Assembly (NCBI GenBank): GCA_903632075.3
Contig: CAHIKZ030003348.1
Span: forward strand, 1,404,001 to 1,468,000
Direction of reading: 5' to 3'
DNA length: 64,000 bases
Source of the DNA: Acanthosepion pharaonis
Taxonomy: Eukaryota; Mollusca; Cephalopoda; Sepiida; Sepiidae
A program made the translations under genes and the position numbers. This document shows, in pieces, positions 61,396 through 64,000 of this stretch. Numbering within the stretch: the first letter of the stretch is position 1; every line of letters starts with the position of its first letter. Under the pieces are notes generated by a model. It worked only from the letters and a program-made list of their open reading frames with translations, was not told the origin of the DNA and made no database searches.

Positions 61396-61734
61396 AACGC
61401 CTGCCAGTAGAGAAAAGTCCGACCCTTGTGTGCTAAAAATAGCAACAACCTCCTTTCAAACTGACAAAAAAAACAAAACTCAATTTTCGCCACTAAACAA
61501 AAATAAAAGACCTTTAATTTCGAACCAAAATTAATTTAAATTCAGTCAACAAACACGGAACACATTTTGACTGTAATTAATACGGCCTGAAATTAATTAT
61601 ATTCATTTACTTGTTTAGCATCACCGCTTCTCTTGTATGAATAGTCTTATATAGATGCCAGAGACGTAGGGTTGGATTGCGACCATGGCAAAGTCTAGTT
61701 TGGACCATATCAGGACCTGCTAAGACAAGCCAAG
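61396..61734. other. Unassigned sequence
   Basis: AT-rich, then mixed. Nothing recognised. Confidence 0.4.
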
Positions 61735-61905
61735 ACCAACTTGGACCAGAACCTGACTAAGCTTTGACCAGCTTGGACATGTTATGACCAAAATTTGGAC
61801 TAAAACTTGACTAAGTTTTGACTAGCTTGGACATGTTATGACCAAAACATTGACTAAGCTTTGACCACCTTGGACATGTTATGACCAATCTTTGACCAGT
61901 GACCC
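61735..61905 (+). repeat. Tandem repeat of GGACATGTTATGACC
   Basis: The word GGACATGTTATGACC occurs at 61775, 61829 and 61872, linked by GACTAAGCTTTGACCA-type segments, with related half-units before them. Unit lengths vary (43-54 bp). TGACC occurs in almost every line of the repeat. Confidence 0.85.
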
Positions 61906-62645
61906 TATGTGGAAACGCTCGGGTTTCCCATGAAAAACCACCTTGTGTCACATCTTGACTCCATGGGAGTTAAGTAAATACCGCTGGCCAGGGAGCAGGG
62001 AGCCTTCCTGAATCGCGACTTTGACATGCCCAGTCAAGTCAACCGAGCCCAGCAGCCGATGGGACCCAGTAGCAGCAGTTATTCAAACAGTCCTTTTCAG
62101 GGCTAACTTCCGAAAGTCATTTGATCACCACTCTTCGAGGCTCCACTCAATTCACTCTCTGCTACTGCATGCCCTCTGAGATGCCAGCTCACTCTTGCAG
62201 TCTCTAGCGGTCTCCAGCTCACTCCTGCAGCCTCCAGCCCACTACTGCTTGCCCTCTGAGACGCCAACTCACTCCAGCAGTTTCCAGCCCTCCAGCTCAC
62301 TCCTACAGCCGCCAGCAGCCTCCGGCTCACTCCTGCGGCACTTTACTGATGTCTCTCTACCTATTCCAGTACCCGCTGATGCCTGATGATCTAATCCAGT
62401 GCCCACTGACGTCCAGCGACCAGTTCCACCGCCCGTTAACATCCGGATACCGTTCTCGAACAAACGACCTCTGTCACCTTACCATCCACTGTTCGCAAAT
62501 AAAGACACGATTTCCATCGTCTACAACTGACCATCTGCGTTTGTCATCCTTCTTTGTTATTGCCATCTCCTTGCCTTTGTGTCCACCTTTAAAGTTGTAC
62601 GGTCGATTGGCACTCACACCTTTCAGCCCACTGCAACAATCTTAA
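61906..62645. other. GC-rich patch, possibly LTR or promoter-derived
   Basis: Composition shifts sharply from the AT-rich norm to about half GC. 62160-62340 contains tandem CTCACTCCTGCAGCCTCCAGC-like units and two copies of TGCCCTCTGAGA.GCCA. AATAAAGACACG near 62500 is polyadenylation-like. There is no convincing ORF: the 98- and 75-residue frames on opposite strands are repeat translations. An LTR or an untranslated leader is possible. Ends TG/CA could not be fixed. Confidence 0.45.
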
Positions 62646-63030
62646 CCTGGACACAGATGTAGTTTATTGTCATACACAGGACAGGTGTGATTTCTGGTGT
62701 TTACTCATTTATTTCTGAGTCCTAACCAAAGACCTAAGGTCAGAAATGGCTTCATGACATTTTCCAGTGAGCATTTTTGAAAATAAAACAAAAATTGTAC
62801 ATATTTTATATAGATAAAGCCCTTTGTAAGTTGTGGGCTGTACTTGTGAGAACAATTTTTTCTATTTCTTTAAGGCATGAGCTTCAATGAGTCTGTTGAA
62901 ATAATTTCCAATTAATCCAATGGTTTCAACTACACTGGAATTGTTGATGTCCTGATGTGCAACATTTTTGAGATTTCTCTTTCAAGGTGTTTGTATTTTG
63001 GTAGTGTTCAAAGATATATTATAGTCTCTT
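62646..63030 (-). pseudogene. LINE 3' end fragment (older copy)
   Basis: CCTAAGGTCAGAAATGGCTTCATGACA, TAGATAAAGCCCTTTGTAAG, GAGAACAATTTTTTC and TTTCAAGGTGTTTGTATTTTG parallel 63181-63480 in the same order. It is the 3' untranslated and last coding part of the LINE at 63224-64000, more diverged. Confidence 0.78.
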
Positions 63031-63034
63031 TTTC

Positions 63035-63125
63035 TTCATCATCATCATCATCATTATTATTATTATTATTATTATCAGCAACATTATGTCTTTGTCCTAT
63101 TATTATTATTATTATTATTATTTTT
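63035..63125. repeat. (ATC/ATT)n trinucleotide tracts
   Basis: Two ATT-type runs separated by CAGCAACATTATGTC. The minus-strand D/N-rich frame is an artefact. Confidence 0.93.
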
Positions 63126-63164
63126 ATTTTCTTTGATTTCTGGCATTTACATATTTCTTTCCGC

Positions 63165-64000
63165 CGCCCCCCCCCCCGGGAACCTAAGGTTAGAAATGGC
63201 GTCATGACACTTTCCACTGACAAAAAAAAAAAAAAAAAAAATTAAATTACATAGATAAAGCCCTTCGTAAGGTGTGGGCTGAACTTGTCAGAACAATTTT
63301 TTGTATCTCCTTGAGGCATGGACTTCCAGGAACCCCTTCAATTAGTCTACTGCAATCTTTTCCAACCAGTCCTAGGGCTCCAGGGATTGTTGATGTTCCC
63401 ATATGCCACATTTTTGAGATTTCCCATATGCCACATTTTTGAGATTTTTGATATTTCAAGGTCCTTGTACTTTGACAACTTTTTGAATATCTTCAAAGAT
63501 ACATTGCAGTCAGCAGGGACTGCCATATCAATAAGGAGGTACCGTTTTTGCTTGTGGTCTTTAATAACAATATCTGGCCGGTTGGCCTTGATTGTTCTGT
63601 CAGTGTGTATTGTGTAGTCCCATAGAATTGTAACAGGTCCTATCTCCGTAAGCAGGTCTGGGATGTGTTCATACCAGTTTCTTTCAGTTTCCTTCCCATA
63701 GAAGTTGCAGATTTTCCAGTGCAGATATTGGCCCACTCTGTCATGTCGTGTTTTATATTCAGTGGGTGCCAACACCGTGCAACCTGATACAAGATGATCA
63801 ATCGTTTCTGGATATTTATCACAGAATCTGCATTTTGGGCTGACACAATATTTTAGTATATGTGCTTAATAATTCCTAGTTAGCAAGCATTGGTCCTGCG
63901 CAGCAAGGATAAAACCTTCAGTTTCCGCTTTCAACCCTGCACTACGTAGCCACTGATGGGTACAGGTTTTGTTTACATCAGCTTGTTTGGTACGGGCAGA
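63165..64000 (-). pseudogene. LINE C-terminal region, runs off the window
   Basis: Minus-strand blocks in order are a KCRFCDKYPETIDHLVSGCT-like zinc knuckle (C-x-x-C...H...C, about 63845-63780) and LAPTEYKTRHDRVGQYLHWK. NWYEHIPDLLTE, VTILWDYTIHTDRTIKANRP and DIVIKDHKQKRYLLIDMAVP follow. The 142-residue piece from 63775 is open. This is the conserved C-terminal domain after the RT in a widespread non-LTR retrotransposon lineage, and D-x-x-I and L-I-D are its typical residues. It ends near 63224 with a poly-A equivalent (T-run complement at 63223-63240) and a poly-C run at 63168-63178. Frames upstream of 63775 are broken, so it is a pseudogene as seen. Confidence 0.82.

Noticed and set aside
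62103..62463. Overlapping 63-98 residue frames on both strands in the GC-rich patch
   Set aside because: Frames on both strands follow the tandem CTCC/GCAGCC repeat and show no domain or splice context.

Overview
The window reads as gene-free, repeat-saturated DNA from a large invertebrate genome. The density of tRNA-derived SINE-like repeats, Penelope-like elements (PLEs), several LINE families, Tc1/mariner and Helitron copies, and hundreds of bases of (TA)n and GATA microsatellite fits a cephalopod mollusc of the Octopus type. That assignment comes from general knowledge of such genomes, not from a diagnostic gene. I found no convincing host protein-coding exon, no rRNA gene and no functional tRNA. 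Almost every long open frame is simple-sequence translation or a decayed transposon.

Layout. 0.6-4.7 kb is a pyrimidine-only 84-bp tandem array with a degenerate tail. 4.8-9.1 kb holds (TA)n tracts, a foldback MITE, a minus-strand Helitron, three partial LINE 3' ends and a GATA array. 9.9-13.7 kb holds two PLE remnants, each next to hammerhead-ribozyme-like motifs. 14.1-17.3 kb is a GATA array followed by a 2.2-kb TTC array with a higher-order unit. 18.6-23.6 kb holds mariner copies, a 5S/tRNA composite SINE, a Helitron and a five-unit tandem of a LINE 3' end. 25-31.8 kb holds a second Helitron, LINE reverse-transcriptase debris, two MITEs set between TA tracts, a third PLE fragment, a solo LTR with a perfect 5-bp target duplication, and a retroposon with an 8-bp duplication. 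32-42.9 kb holds LINE 3' ends, head-to-head hammerhead-bearing repeats, two mariner-type elements and a third Helitron. 43.4-46.4 kb is a 99-bp satellite invaded by a mariner that is itself invaded by a solo LTR. 47-50.3 kb holds tandem LINE 3' ends (one split by a MITE carrying a tRNA-like core) and a roughly 27-bp array. 50.3-52.3 kb is the least repetitive stretch. 52.6-60.5 kb holds 5S-derived foldbacks, more hammerhead-bearing head-to-head repeats and two mariners. 61.7-62.65 kb is an unusually GC-rich patch, and the window ends inside a minus-strand LINE.

The strongest biological signal is a dispersed family carrying a hammerhead-like core: CTGAAGA, then GGCC:GGCC, then GAAAC. It repeatedly occurs as minus/plus head-to-head pairs. 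A second class, CTGATGA with GTCC:GGAT, brackets a GIY-YIG endonuclease remnant. In both classes helix II changes while staying paired. This fits the known presence of hammerhead ribozymes in PLE terminal repeats, but the tRNA-like head (A and B boxes) on the first family is not part of that standard picture.

A second theme is nested insertion that can be dated from within the window: several insertions have an uninterrupted paralogous site elsewhere in the same 64 kb.
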